In this document: positions 44,901 to 56,451 of the stretch, piece after piece
How the letters are laid out: each line of letters opens with the position of its first letter
How positions within the stretch are numbered: the stretch's first letter is position 1
Origin: Nothopassalora personata
Taxonomy: Eukaryota; Ascomycota; Dothideomycetes; Mycosphaerellales; Mycosphaerellaceae
Reading direction: 5' to 3'
DNA length: 64,000 nt
Assembly: GCA_033816765.1 (NCBI GenBank)
Contig: CM066294.1
Coordinates: 930,001 to 994,000 of the forward strand
The notes under the pieces: model-generated
Databases searched by the model: none
The model's input: the letters and a program-made list of their open reading frames with translations, nothing else
Told to the model about the DNA's origin: nothing
Position numbers and translations under genes: made by a program

Positions 44901-46030
44901 AGTATTTAAACCCTAGCCTTAATGTTAGTAGTAGACTATATATGTTAATAGATATAAGGGCAAGTCTTTTAGGTCTTCTCTTAGTAACTTTACCTTTGTA
45001 CTTCTTTATCTTTACTATTAAACACACTCTACACTAGTAGAAGCTATCCCTAGGAATAGGAATGGGTTCTTTTAAGTCTATTACCTTGTGAAGATTCTAG
45101 AGCAAGTTCTTCCTAAAGTGTGCAAATCTTCTATACTAAAGCTCCTACTGTTTTAGGTTAGTCTCTAATTTAGCAGTTACAAAGGAATTCTCTATTAGTA
45201 GTGCATATAATAAGTGATGTGCCCTTTCTTATAGTAGAGGAGAAATCTTATTAATGAATAGAACCCTCCTAAGGAGCCTTGTCTAGACAACAGTTTAGCT
45301 AGAGGGGGATATAAGAGAAAATAAAGGAGGTTGGACACTAAACTACTTGCTAAACTGGTTCTAAGAAACTAGGTTTACCCCTAGCTTAGGTATAAGTAGA
45401 ACATCTTCTAAAACAACTTTCCTACTAGATCTCCCACTTATCTCTACAGTCCTAATATAAGTAGCTAACAAATGCCTACCTCCTACTTTAATCCATTTCT
45501 TCTTTATTAAGGGAGTTATAGATCTCAAGAGGCAGTTCTAGTTAGTTATATAGGATAAAGTATAAGAATTAAGTAACTACTCTAATAAGGGGAACTTACC
45601 TTAGACTTCTATAGTTAAGTAAGCTACTTTATTATACTTATTATTATTAGACATTGTCTTCTAGGATAAGTTACATAAGTTAGGTAGCTCTTAGGTAGAG
45701 AAACCTTTCCTAGTCTTCCTTGTTTTAGAGGAAGGAGACTGGGCCTAGTTCTTCTAGAGTAATAGTATGTTAGAGCTAAGTTTCTTTACTATTTTCCTAA
45801 GTTCCTCTATAGAGGACTTCTCTCTTAGTGTTCTTCTTAAAGATGGTAGTAGAGATCTTCTCTTCTTAATATATGTTACATTCTAGGAGGATAGTGCTTA
45901 GGAATAAGATCTAAGGACCTTCTTTACCTTAGAGAGACTAGGGTAGTCCTTAATAAGATAGTCCTTCTTATAGAGAAGGTAGGAAAGTGATCTTACCTAA
46001 CCTAAGGGCCTAGCCTAGGTAGCTGCTATA

Positions 46031-46792
46031 TTGATTGATTATTCCATTAACGTGCTATTTGAGTCAAAGACTATGCAACACGGGTCTCGAGAACGAGACC
46101 AAAATTTGAGAGAAGGAGAAAAGCCCCGTCGTACCCCGGACGTAAAAACTCCTTAAAAGATGCGAGCAACGCTCGCTATTCGAACCGTAAATCGAATATA
46201 TTGCGGCGTAGTACGCGCGTACCCGGTAGTCGTGTCTTGTCGAGAATTGCGGTTTGTCGCCTTGCCCCGGGCGAGACAAGTTTTGCGCCCGTGTCTCGTT
46301 CTTGTTTTTAAAAAGCCAAGCCGGCCGTACCCGTACGCACCGAGCAAAATCCCAAGAAACACCCGTTGCCTCTGTTTCAATCCAGTCGCGTTCTCCGGTC
46401 TCGAGTGTAGCTCCTCGGTCGCAGTGGCCTCGCTGTCGTCCCCCCCTCGGCCTCTCTTGGTTCCAGCCGTGCAGTATACGTGGTTTGCGCCCCTAAACGC
46501 CTCTCTTGGTTCCAGCCGGCAGTTTACGTGGTTTGCCGGGACGACAGGTAGACAGCGCCTTCGTTGTTCGAGCGACGTGTACGCTATGTACGTCGCTTTC
46601 CCTTCTCGCAGTTCCGGAGTTCTTGTTTGTAGATTTTGAGCGTATCTCGTTCGTTCGGTTCGTCCGACCTGTCTTTTCTTGTTTCGAGTCGAGTAGGCTT
46701 GTATTTTTCGAGAGAGAGAGTCTTAGTTTCTCTTCGTCGTAACGAAGATACTTACGTCGTCCGCCGCGTGAAGGCGCTCTCTATAGGACGAC
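46031..46792 (-). mobile_element. SINE-like element, copy B (762 bp)
   Basis: Flanked by a 13-bp duplication ggtagctgctata (46018-46030, 46793-46805). It has one extra T in a T run compared with copies A and C, otherwise nearly identical. Its 3' tail and hairpin match the LINE arrangement. No RIP damage. Confidence 0.88.
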
Positions 46793-46921
46793 GGTAGCTG
46801 CTATACTATACTTAGCCTTAGAGGGATTCAATCTAGCCTCTTAAGCCTTAAGGATCTTTAAGGTCCTTTTATGATCTATCTTTAGCTAAGCTATAATAGT
46901 ATCCCTAGCTACATAGTAGTA

Positions 46922-47313
46922 ATGTCTACTAACTACCCTATGTAGGCCTGTCCGAGTTGTGGTAGTATAGAGCGGCGCTTATGTAAGTAGAGGTATTTGC
47001 CGGTCCCGGGACCGTGAAATCAGGTCACGTGACGAGTAGCGCAGTAGCTAGATAAAACAAGAGGATTAGCGGACCTAAACCCCTATGCCCTCTACTCGAG
47101 AGGTATAAATTGAATTGTTGCCTTAATGCTACGCTTATAATGCTTAACTGCGTAGTATATATCTTGATAGCTATACTAGGTCCCGCTAGCTTACCTAAAT
47201 GTCTAATTAAACCTAAATAAAATTATTGTAAGTTAGACCTAAGGGACTCCCCCTCTAAACCTAAGGTCGACATAACTAGACCTAAGGTTAACATAACTAA
47301 TTAGTCGTTAATA
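46922..47313 (-). repeat. 3' LTR of X copy 2
   Basis: 392 bp, slightly longer than the other two X LTRs because of a short duplication near 47270-47300. Palindrome at 46996-47019. Confidence 0.75.
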
Positions 47314-47344
47314 TATCCTCCCCTATTAGGAACCTGTCCTTAGG

Positions 47345-50300
47345 TTCCAAAGTAGTAAGCCCGGGCACCATAGGTAGCTTAGTTAGTCGCTATAAGCTAG
47401 GGCAGTCTTATAGTAGCATAGTAGCTCACCCTACTATCTAGCTTAACATATAAGATGTTAGGTAACCTAGGGCCTCCTAGCGACAGTTTATAAAGGTCGA
47501 AAGGATATCTTTAATAGAGACCGTAATAGTAACGTTAATAATCCGCGACTTGCGCCCGTCGCACTACGTTAACGTATGCTACGAAACTAGTAAGGGATTG
47601 GACAGCTATGTTAGCATTAATCGAGCGGGCTAGATGGTTGAATAACGTAAACGCTACTTATGAGACAAGTAAGCGTTAGTACTAGTAACCTAATAAATCT
47701 AAAGACGAATCTACCGCGTAGCTAGAAGGTAAGTTAAGGGAAGATAAGTAACTATAAGAAACAAGTAAGATCTAAGGACTAGAAGCACCTATACCCGAAG
47801 CATTAGAACTAGAATTAGAACTAGAATTAGAACTAGAATCAGAACTAGAATTAGAACTAGAATCCTATAGGCTATAGCTATAGCCGGAAATTAACTAGAA
47901 ACTAGGAGCCTATAAACCCGCACTAACCACTCAGTTCCACTTATTCTTACATACCTCCTTTGTCTAGACCTACTCGTTGTCGTGGCTAACACTAGTCTCA
48001 CTAGACGCGTCCCTAAGTAGCTAGCTAGTAAAGTTCCTATAGTAGTTACGGAAGAAGCTCTCATTACGCCCTTCGCTTATAAAGCACATCTACTCGAGAG
48101 TAGTAACTAAGCTAAGCTGCTTGTCCATCAATTTTATAGCTCGGACGCGCTAATTATATATCTTCTTATAGAAGAGCTCCGAGTCTAGGCGGACCGTAGT
48201 ATTAAGCCACCTCCTAGCATTAAGGATAACTTCGTTATCGTTCTAAGACTTCAAACCCGCTAGGGCATCGGATAGAGGGCTAATGCCACTAAGGTGTACG
48301 GCCGTAGGAAAAGGATAGCCGGGTACTAGGCGTCGATACTTAAACCCTACAGCGCTCTTACTTAGCGTCTTGAAGTCACGATATAGGTCTATTACCTAGT
48401 GCATGCTCTAGCTTCTCTAGAGTTCAAGATAGTCATCGTCGCGGATCTCGATAAAGTAAGGGTTAATCTAACGTAGTGTCCTCTTATATGCGGCCTACCT
48501 TATTAGAACGCCTATAGTAGTTACCCGCATTTACCTAGCGCTTAGGTCCTCTCTAAACTAGCTAATGCTGTTCTTACTTAGGTAATTCTAGACCCTAACC
48601 GAGAAGAAACGCTTAAATCGGCCGTCTTCTATATAGTCGTTAATCTAGCACTACTAGATAAACTCTCCGGCATTCCCTTTCTTATGAAAACCGTGTAAAA
48701 ACTCCGGCCTACTAGTGCCCTCTAAGTTAAGAGAGTACAGCATGTTAAGCCGGTTACTAGTCTAGTAGTTTTCAATTTCGAGGTTTAAGTCGACCCTAGT
48801 ATGCTACACTATAGTGTTCGCGTCACCCCCCTAATGAGCCCTATTAAAGCTAAAAATCGTAGGCCTAGGGAAGGAGATAAACCGAGTACAGTATTAAGGG
48901 TGTAGCGCCACTTATAAGAGCTATAGCCCGGGGTCTTGTCGTATAATCTATTAGCTTAGAGAATACTATATGTTCTAGTAGACGCCGCCGTTACTAACCT
49001 TATTCAATTCTCGTAGGTGCCATCGGTACACGTCGAATTCTCGACTTATCATTTCTCTAACTGTTTTAACCCGCGGTACTAGTTTAGCGTTATTATACTA
49101 GTATAGTATGTTACTATTAATGTAGGTACCGGTACTATTAAGATCGGCTTAGTTAGCTTCATTAATGCCGAATTTATCGAGGATCTAGTTATAGTTAGTA
49201 TGCGTAACGATACTACTCGTAGTGCCGACTTTACCTCGAACACGGAGGTAGCTAAGCGGGTTAATAGTCTTCTAACTACGCTTGTTAGGGCGAAACCACG
49301 ACCTATTCTTCACCTTAATAGCTGAAAAACTCTTACCTTTAAAGAGCTAGTCTTAGACCTTAAGCGCGCGCTTACATAGGGTATTAGCGGTAATACCGGG
49401 ATTCGTAACGAGGTAGAGGGCCTTATAGTAGAAATCTCGAACATACTAATCGCATATTATAGCGCTAACCTTACTATCCCTCTTAAGAACGTCCGAGACA
49501 GCATATTCGAGCATCTTAAGGCCCGCTATCCGGTACTTAGGTAGCCAGTTAATACTATCTACATTAATCGAGTTTCTAAACTTAATGCTATAGTACCGCT
49601 CATTATAGGTGCAGTTAGCGCGCTTAATCCGGAGGGCCTCGTCTTCTTATAGGATCTAATCTTTAAAGACTAATACATCCCTAATTATAGCCGAAGGTGA
49701 CATAGTAAGTATCGGATTACTATTCTTAGTTAAGGCCGGAGTGGATCGTAGGGTGCTAACCGGTGTACCTAGCGGACTACCCTCGCGTATAGGTACGCTA
49801 TCTAGCGTTCGGTTAGGCGAGGATCGAGTAGGCGTAGTTATACCCTTACCTATGCTCTCGCCTATACGGAGCTACTTAAGTCGACTCGACTTACGACCGC
49901 CTCTCGATAGGACTGTAGGCTAGGTAGAAGCTAGTAGTAGAGTTAGCGTAGTACTCTTTACACGTCCTTTGCCTTTACTACCCGGTAGTAGCTAACGTGG
50001 CTATTGCTAGCTAGATAGTCTAGGTTAATCTATGCTATCCTCTAGGGACGCGGACTTCTTAGTAATAGTACCCTCTATGAAGTATAGAAGGCTATCCTTA
50101 TAGACGGCTAGGCGGTATCTTCTAATAATCTCCCTACTCTTAGCCGACTACGGATTAATGCTACGTGCTTTAGCCTCCCTATCGCACCGGGTAAGATTAC
50201 TAGGCTCTAGAATTCGCTTACGATCTATGCCCTTACGGCCGATCCTTATACGCTAGATTAATACCCTCTAAATTCTACTAACAGCCCTACTGTAGTCTAG

Positions 50301-50960
50301 GTACTTATTAATGAAGGCCGTGAACTGGCGGCGCCCGCTGTTAGTACTATAAAGCTCGGAGATAACGCGTCGATTAAGAATCTTATTGTCTATCTACTAT
50401 AGCTAGTAGCGGGTAAGCGTAGCTCGAAGAGTCTTCTCTTGGTTACGAATCTCTAAACCGGTCTTACGAATCTTACCGACGATAGGAAATAAGACATCGA
50501 GCTTCTTATTACTAAGGAATTTATCCTAGTAGCTCTTACCCATGCCGCTCTTAACTTCCTCAAAAAACAGGTTAACCTAGACGGAGTAGTCTTCGAACAC
50601 CTTCTCGAAGCCCTTATAGAAGTCCTTTAACACCTCAACCCGCTTCTAAGGACTAAGCTCTCGGAACATAACATTAGCGGCGGACTTCGGCGTGTTCGTA
50701 TTAGTAAGGACATGCTTAACGTTGTCTAGTAGGCGAAGAGACTCGAACAAGGTCTAAGGTAGGCGGGTAAGCCTAGTAATAGTACTAGTAAGCGCTATAC
50801 TCGAGCTAGCCGGGCGTAACGATAGACTAGCTAAAGCTATAATAACTAGGATTCGCTAGTAGTGAGATCGTAAGAGCTAGCTATCTCGTAGTGCTACTCT
50901 AGAGTATTAGTAAGCTTTTAAAAGCTTAGTGTCGGGGTAGGGGCTTTAAAGAAGGTTAAT
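47345..50960 (-). pseudogene. Third ORF of family X, about 1,200 codons, RIP-broken
   Basis: One minus-strand frame stays coding-like for about 3.6 kb. Its stops are all TAG or TAA in RIP contexts except one TGA near 47930. It is in a different frame from pol and separated from it by about 490 bp. The N-terminal part has a hydrophobic run (ILVIIALASLSL). The middle is basic and helical with a Pro/Gln/Ser-rich linker. A later part contains INWLPKYRIAGLKMLEYAV. The C-terminal region is Ser/Asn-rich, from a hexamer repeat (47800-47863). I recognise no domain. The position is that of env in retroviruses, but nothing proves such a role. Confidence 0.6.
47800..47863. repeat. Hexamer repeat in the X third ORF
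   Basis: Tandem AGAACT/AGAATT units; on the minus strand they encode a Ser/Asn-rich stretch. Confidence 0.8.
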
Positions 50961-51281
50961 GTCGTAAAGAGAGAGAGGCTAAAGAACCGTCTAATGTGTG
51001 TAGTAGTAGATGGATGTGTTAGTAGCTCTAGTAATAGTATTAGTGTTTAAAGAAAAAGAGAGGAAGTAGTAGGCAGTGAGCTACGCTTAAGTATGCCTCT
51101 TAGCGTATGTCCCTATAACCGTTATAAGGCAGTAGTGCCGAGACCGGTCTTATAAGTAGTAAGAGTAGTGCTATTAAGGTTATACTAAAGGTCCGATAAC
51201 CCTATATATAACCAAAAACCAGTACTAGTAACTACCTAGGTAAGCATTCGATAAAGACATACTATACTATTACGTAATCCG

Positions 51282-51307
51282 ATTTACCGGTCCCGGGACC
51301 GGTAAAT
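51282..51307. repeat. Family X palindrome between pol and the third ORF
   Basis: Perfect 26-bp palindrome, arms ATTTACCGGTCCC and its reverse complement. One of six copies in the window, all within family X. Confidence 0.9.
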
Positions 51308-51449
51308 GTAACTCTACTAACTAAGGTCTAACTAAGGTAAGAATACCCTATAAAGTGAAGTCTAGATAACCGAATCGGCTTAATAAACTAAAGAGCATGT
51401 GTAACACATGCCTAAGGGAAGTGAACTCCGTACGCTATTACTAACTAAT

Positions 51450-54400
51450 TAGTTCTTAGTCTCGATCCTACTAAACTGTAACATTTCGGCTATAGAAAGG
51501 TTATAAGGCCTAACCTATAGCTTCTTAGATTCCGGTTTAGGATACGATCCCCTTTCGTTAACTCCTATAGGTAGCACCTCTTCGTCGGCGATAGGCTCGA
51601 TCTCGTTCGAATTACTACTGTCTTCGCTATTAGCGACTTCTCCCTCCCCTATTACGAGATCGGTCCCATTATCTAAGTTTAGTACTCCTATATTATCCGG
51701 GCGAAGCTCTAGAACTAGCTTAAGGTTTTCCCGTACCTAAACTCCCTTTATTAGCGTGCTCTTAAATTCCTTAAGAACATAGGTACTAAATTCCCTAGAG
51801 ACACTAGATACCCGATATGGACCTTACTATCGGTAACCGATCTTACGTAAGAAGTTATCCTTATATAGCTTGTCAAACCTTATAATAAGGTCGCCCTTCT
51901 AGAAACTAATAAAGTTAACATTCCGGTAAGAATTAAAGTAGTCCTTACTAAGTTCTCTTAGTCGCTTCCTTCGAGCATATAGCTCTTCTAAACTAAGGTC
52001 TCGAGCCTAGAGTCAACGCGCACGTATAGTAAGGAGGTCCTTAGTCGTCCTAACCGATCCCTATTAATAATTTGCCTACGTCGGGTACTTAACCTTAATT
52101 GGTAGAATCGTGCGATAGCTATATAGGACCTAAGCTAGCGTTATTCTAGTAGTACGACAGGTCGTAGTCCTATTAGCCTATAACATAGCGGGTACCTATT
52201 GCTCCTATCCGCGGTATATGTTCCTTATAAGCTTTACTAACGCTATAAGAATCGGACGGTGTCTAACCTCGACCGGAGTATTAAATTACGGATAGTACGG
52301 TAATATTCGGATCCTTCGAACACTAAGTCCTACGAGAAACCGCTTAACCTTAGCCGTCTAAACCGTAGCGTTATTAAGTATAATTTTAGTATAGTAGCCG
52401 TGCCTATAGAAGACATCCTCGTATAGAAACTTAGTAACCGTCTTAGAGCTAGGAGGTGCCCTCGTTACCCTAGCCTCGATCTAGTTACTAAGTGCTTCGC
52501 GCGTAACTAGGAGGTATCTATTTTTATGTACCTAGACGGGGTCCGAGTACTACTTCTTACTAATAACCTAAGGGCTCGATAAGTGGAGCTTACTAGCGCG
52601 CTAGTTACCTTCGCAAAACCTATAAGGAGCATAACTTTGAACCTACGTAGAGACATCGGCGAAGCACCCGTCCTAGTAATACCGATTAGAAATAAGGTTA
52701 TACACGACCTTAGCGCTACGGTAACCGTGTCTCTTATAGCATTCTATAACGATCTCCTTCTAAGCCTTATTATCGTTAATTATAAGTTATAACGGTGCTC
52801 CTCGGCGCTTCTAGAAGAATAGTAATTAGTCCCGGATAAAGAAGTTAACGCTCTTCTTTACTAGTCGCCGGTACTTTGTACGGGTAATACTATCGGGCCG
52901 GGTCCTAGTTTCTATAACCTAAGTAAGTTGCTAAGAGCTTTTAGAATATTAGTCCCCGAGATGTCGTGTTTTCTAGATTTTAACTGGATAGGTGTCGACC
53001 GGCTCCGGGTACCCGAATAGCTTATTATTAATCATCTAGTCGACTTCGTCTTCGTTAGCTTCCCTAGGTTCCTAAGGTATAGAGGGCCTACGAGATAGGG
53101 CATCTAGGCTAGTGTACCTAGTCCCCGTAACGTGCTTCACCTCGAACGTAAATAGCCTAATCTATACGACCTACCGGGCTATTGCCGAGTTAGGTAGGTC
53201 CGAAGCCGGCCGGTTAAGTTACTATACAAGTGTCTTAGCATTAACCTTAAGGACAAAATTAACGCTAGTAACATATCTCTAGATCTTCTTAAGCCCCTTA
53301 AGGACCCTAAGGCATTCCCGCTTACTAGCATTATATCTAGATTCTAACGCGTTCTAGATTCTACTCTTATACCGTACCGGGTAACGCCGTCGAGTACTAT
53401 CTATTAATTCTTAAGAAACGATATATCCCTATCTAGTACCGCTAGCATTAACTGAGATAAAGATAGACCTAGCACTAGGTAAGTAGTAGAGGGTAACTAA
53501 GGCTAGAGCCTACATAAGATATCTAGTAACCTCTTCTTTCGAGAACTGCTTATTTTCTATCTAGGTAAACTCGGCGCCCTTCTTTAGCAGCTTATACATT
53601 AGTCGAGCGATAATAACAAACTAGGGAATCTATATCCGGAAGTATATATATAGCCTACATAGGTGCGGACCTCCTTAATATAGGTAGGCGTAGGCTAGTC
53701 TAGGATCTTAGCTACAACCTTTAGGTTAGGATAGCGACTATCCGGGCTAGTAACGTACCTAACAATCTTAAGCTTTTTATATAACTATTAGGATTTGCCT
53801 CTAGTAACCACCGTACTAGCTCTCTCTAGGTTAGTAAGAACTAGATCTAGGGAGACGATGTGCTTAACGACCTATCTCCTTAACCTAGGCTCTACTTCGG
53901 CATTCCTATAGTCCTTAGTTAGTCCCTTAATACCAATGTTATCGAGAAACGGCTTCGCTCGATGCGAGATATAATTAAGTAGAATCTTTATTACCGTACG
54001 CACGAACTAAGCAACCAAATTAGTAGCCCCTTAAGGTAGAGTCCTGTTACGTACTAGGCTAAGAGGGGTTATAAAGGCTATTAAGTCCCGGTAGGACTTA
54101 TCTAAAGTGATCTAATTATAACCTAAAAACAGGTCTATAAGTGAAGCGACTCGGTACCCGGCAAAATCTTCTAAGAAGCTATCCGTATCCGGTAGAATGT
54201 TAGTATCGCGTATAGTAACCTTATTTAGGAGCATAGCTAAGTTAATTAACCGATATAGCACTTCGCTTCTAGAGGCATTAACCTTCTTTACGACTAGGAA
54301 CTAGCTATTAGAATATGCCCCTTATAAGTATTCTAGGATGTTGTTCTTAATCCGGGCTCTAATTATTCGCTTAACAATTGCCCTAAGACTTAGGTGCAAC

Positions 54401-55660
54401 CGGATCGGGCGTGCCTACTATAGCTTATAAGGGATTATGTTAATCTTCTAAGGTAGTACGACGTCGTGCCTAATTTGTCTTATGTAACTAAGATCCTAAG
54501 CGAGGACTGCCTCCCGGTTATAGAGCATCTTATCGAATAAGGCCCTTTCCATTAGTAATAGCTTAATGCTAACCTTAATTAAGGTAAGTCATTCTAGAGT
54601 AATCCGGCTACCTCGCTTAATACTTAAGAATTTCTTAGTTAAGTATTTCCCGTTAAACGGACCTTATCCTTTAGGCATCTTAGACTCTAGGTACAGCGCC
54701 CTACGCTTCTATTCTATATCTCCCTTAACTAGTGATTCTAGACGCTCGTAAACGCTCGCGTCTACTAGCTTCTTCTTATCCGCCTTACGCTTATACATCG
54801 TAAAGACCTGCGGCATCCTAATGTTAGCTATATATTAGCCTACTTATTACTTCCGTAGCTAAGCATTTAATATAGATTGCCTTAAGATCTCGGAGGGCTA
54901 ATCCCCTTAAACTAAATAAACGTTAGTAATAGAATCTCCCTTAAACGCGCCTATTCCAATTTCTATAACTCGTTCCTTTATTCTAGCACTCCTAAGCAAT
55001 CCTAATAAGTAAGCTAAATGGTTGCTAGGCGTTAGAGCCTTGCCGGGTTCCTATAGATGCGTCGTGCCTTCCTATAGATACGTCGTGCCGTAGTCGTATC
55101 CGTTTTCCTTACTATAGCTATTTACCGGTCCCGGGACCGGTAAATTAAAGTCCGAGGTTTCTCCGAGATAGTGCGAGAACCTTACTGATTTTATTAAATC
55201 CGGCTTTAGCAAGTCGGTAGGTTAAGCGCCGTAACTTAACCTACCCTTCTATTTCCCAACGCTTTTAATAGTTCTTAAAGGGTCTTACACCTATCCGAGC
55301 TAACTAGGGTAGTAAATATAACACTTTTACCTTTACGGCTAGTAATAGTCCCCTCCTATAAACTATTATCGTAGTTACGGGTAGTAAGCCGTACCTTACG
55401 GGCCTACGGACGTCCTAGGATTATTAGTGAGTTTAGATCCGAGGAGATAAACATGTCTACCTAGTAGTAAACCCTAAACACCTAAACATCTAAATTGCCT
55501 ATAATACCTTTAAACTAGGCCCGCCCTCTAGCACCTCGAAAGGTAAGCTAAGTACTCGATATTACTAGTAACCTAAACCTATAAGCGTTCCTCTAGCCGA
55601 TGATATTTACCTCGGAACCCTCATTAATTAGGCACCTAATCTAGTTCTTATTTATCCTAA
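51450..55660 (-). pseudogene. X pol (RT, RNase H, integrase), RIP-broken
   Basis: Minus strand. RT begins near 54450-54220 (FLVVKKVNASRSDVLYRLIN block). The integrase C-terminus near 51910-51810 reads KGDLIIRFDKLYKDNFLRKIGYR, then GPYR, a GPY/F-type module. It is followed by an acidic tail to about 51450. Stops are TAG/TAA. Confidence 0.65.
55120..55145. repeat. Family X internal palindrome, copy 2
   Basis: Perfect 26-bp palindrome, same location as 28840-28863 in copy 1, between the protease and RT regions. Confidence 0.9.
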
Positions 55661-55676
55661 ACTCCGCTACTACCTA

Positions 55677-56437
55677 GTCGTCCTATAGAGAGCGCCTTCA
55701 CGCGGCGGACGACGTAAGTATCTTCGTTACGACGAAGAGAAACTAAGACTCTCTCTCTCGAAAAATACAAGCCTACTCGACTCGAAACAAGAAAAGACAG
55801 GTCGGACGAACCGAACGAACGAGATACGCTCAAAATCTACAAACAAGAACTCCGGAACTGCGAGAAGGGAAAGCGACGTACATAGCGTACACGTCGCTCG
55901 AACAACGAAGGCGCTGTCTACCTGTCGTCCCGGCAAACCACGTAAACTGCCGGCTGGAACCAAGAGAGGCGTTTAGGGGCGCAAACCACGTATACTGCAC
56001 GGCTGGAACCAAGAGAGGCCGAGGGGGGGACGACAGCGAGGCCACTGCGACCGAGGAGCTACACTCGAGACCGGAGAACGCGACTGGATTGAAACAGAGG
56101 CAACGGGTGTTTCTTGGGATTTTGCTCGGTGCGTACGGGTACGGCCGGCTTGGCTTTTTAAAACAAGAACGAGACACGGGCGCAAAACTTGTCTCGCCCG
56201 GGGCAAGGCGACAAACCGCAATTCTCGACAAGACACGACTACCGGGTACGCGCGTACTACGCCGCAATATATTCGATTTACGGTTCGAATAGCGAGCGTT
56301 GCTCGCATCTTTTAAGGAGTTTTTACGTCCGGGGTACGACGGGGCTTTTCTCCTTCTCTCAAATTTTGGTCTCGTTCTCGAGACCCGTGTTGCATAGTCT
56401 TTGACTCAAATAGCACGTTAATGGAATAATCAATCAA
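55677..56437 (+). mobile_element. SINE-like element, copy C (761 bp)
   Basis: Flanked by tccgctactaccta (55663-55676, 56438-56451). The empty site is present once in X copy 1 (28308-28321, inverted). In this orientation the 5' end can fold (GTCGTCC with GGACGAC at about 55706-55712). A 38-bp direct repeat lies at 55933-55970 and 55981-56019. The tail reads CACGTTAATGGAA then AATCAATCAA. No RIP damage. Confidence 0.9.
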
Positions 56438-56451
56438 TCCGCTACTACCTA

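Larger units (their letters stand above)
41781..46921 (-). pseudogene. Ty1/copia element, moderately RIP-mutated, 5' truncated
   Basis: Minus strand, copia order: gag knuckle and protease about 46000-45500; pre-integrase and integrase about 45150-44300 (GFKYQLKIVNNFSRKKWTCPL); RT with YVDN near 43110; RNase H (KKQKSIVTSIIEAKYIAI) near 42510-42420; 3' LTR 41781-41999. SINE-like copy B lies at 46031-46792. It ends at 46921, where the X LTR starts, so the 5' LTR is missing. More CpA survives than in W or Y. Confidence 0.8.

Noticed and set aside
47925..47940. True end of the X third ORF at the single TGA
   Set aside because: Not settled: the frame stays open beyond it, apart from TAG/TAA, almost to the polypurine tract, so I treat TGA as a later mutation with low certainty.
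52583..52792. 69-aa plus-strand frame in X
   Set aside because: Antisense to the pol frame, short, and not conserved as a feature elsewhere in the window.
56282..56290. GGTTCGAAT as an RNA polymerase III box B
   Set aside because: Located near the 3' end of the element, with no box A at a suitable distance; mentioned only as a weak hint.
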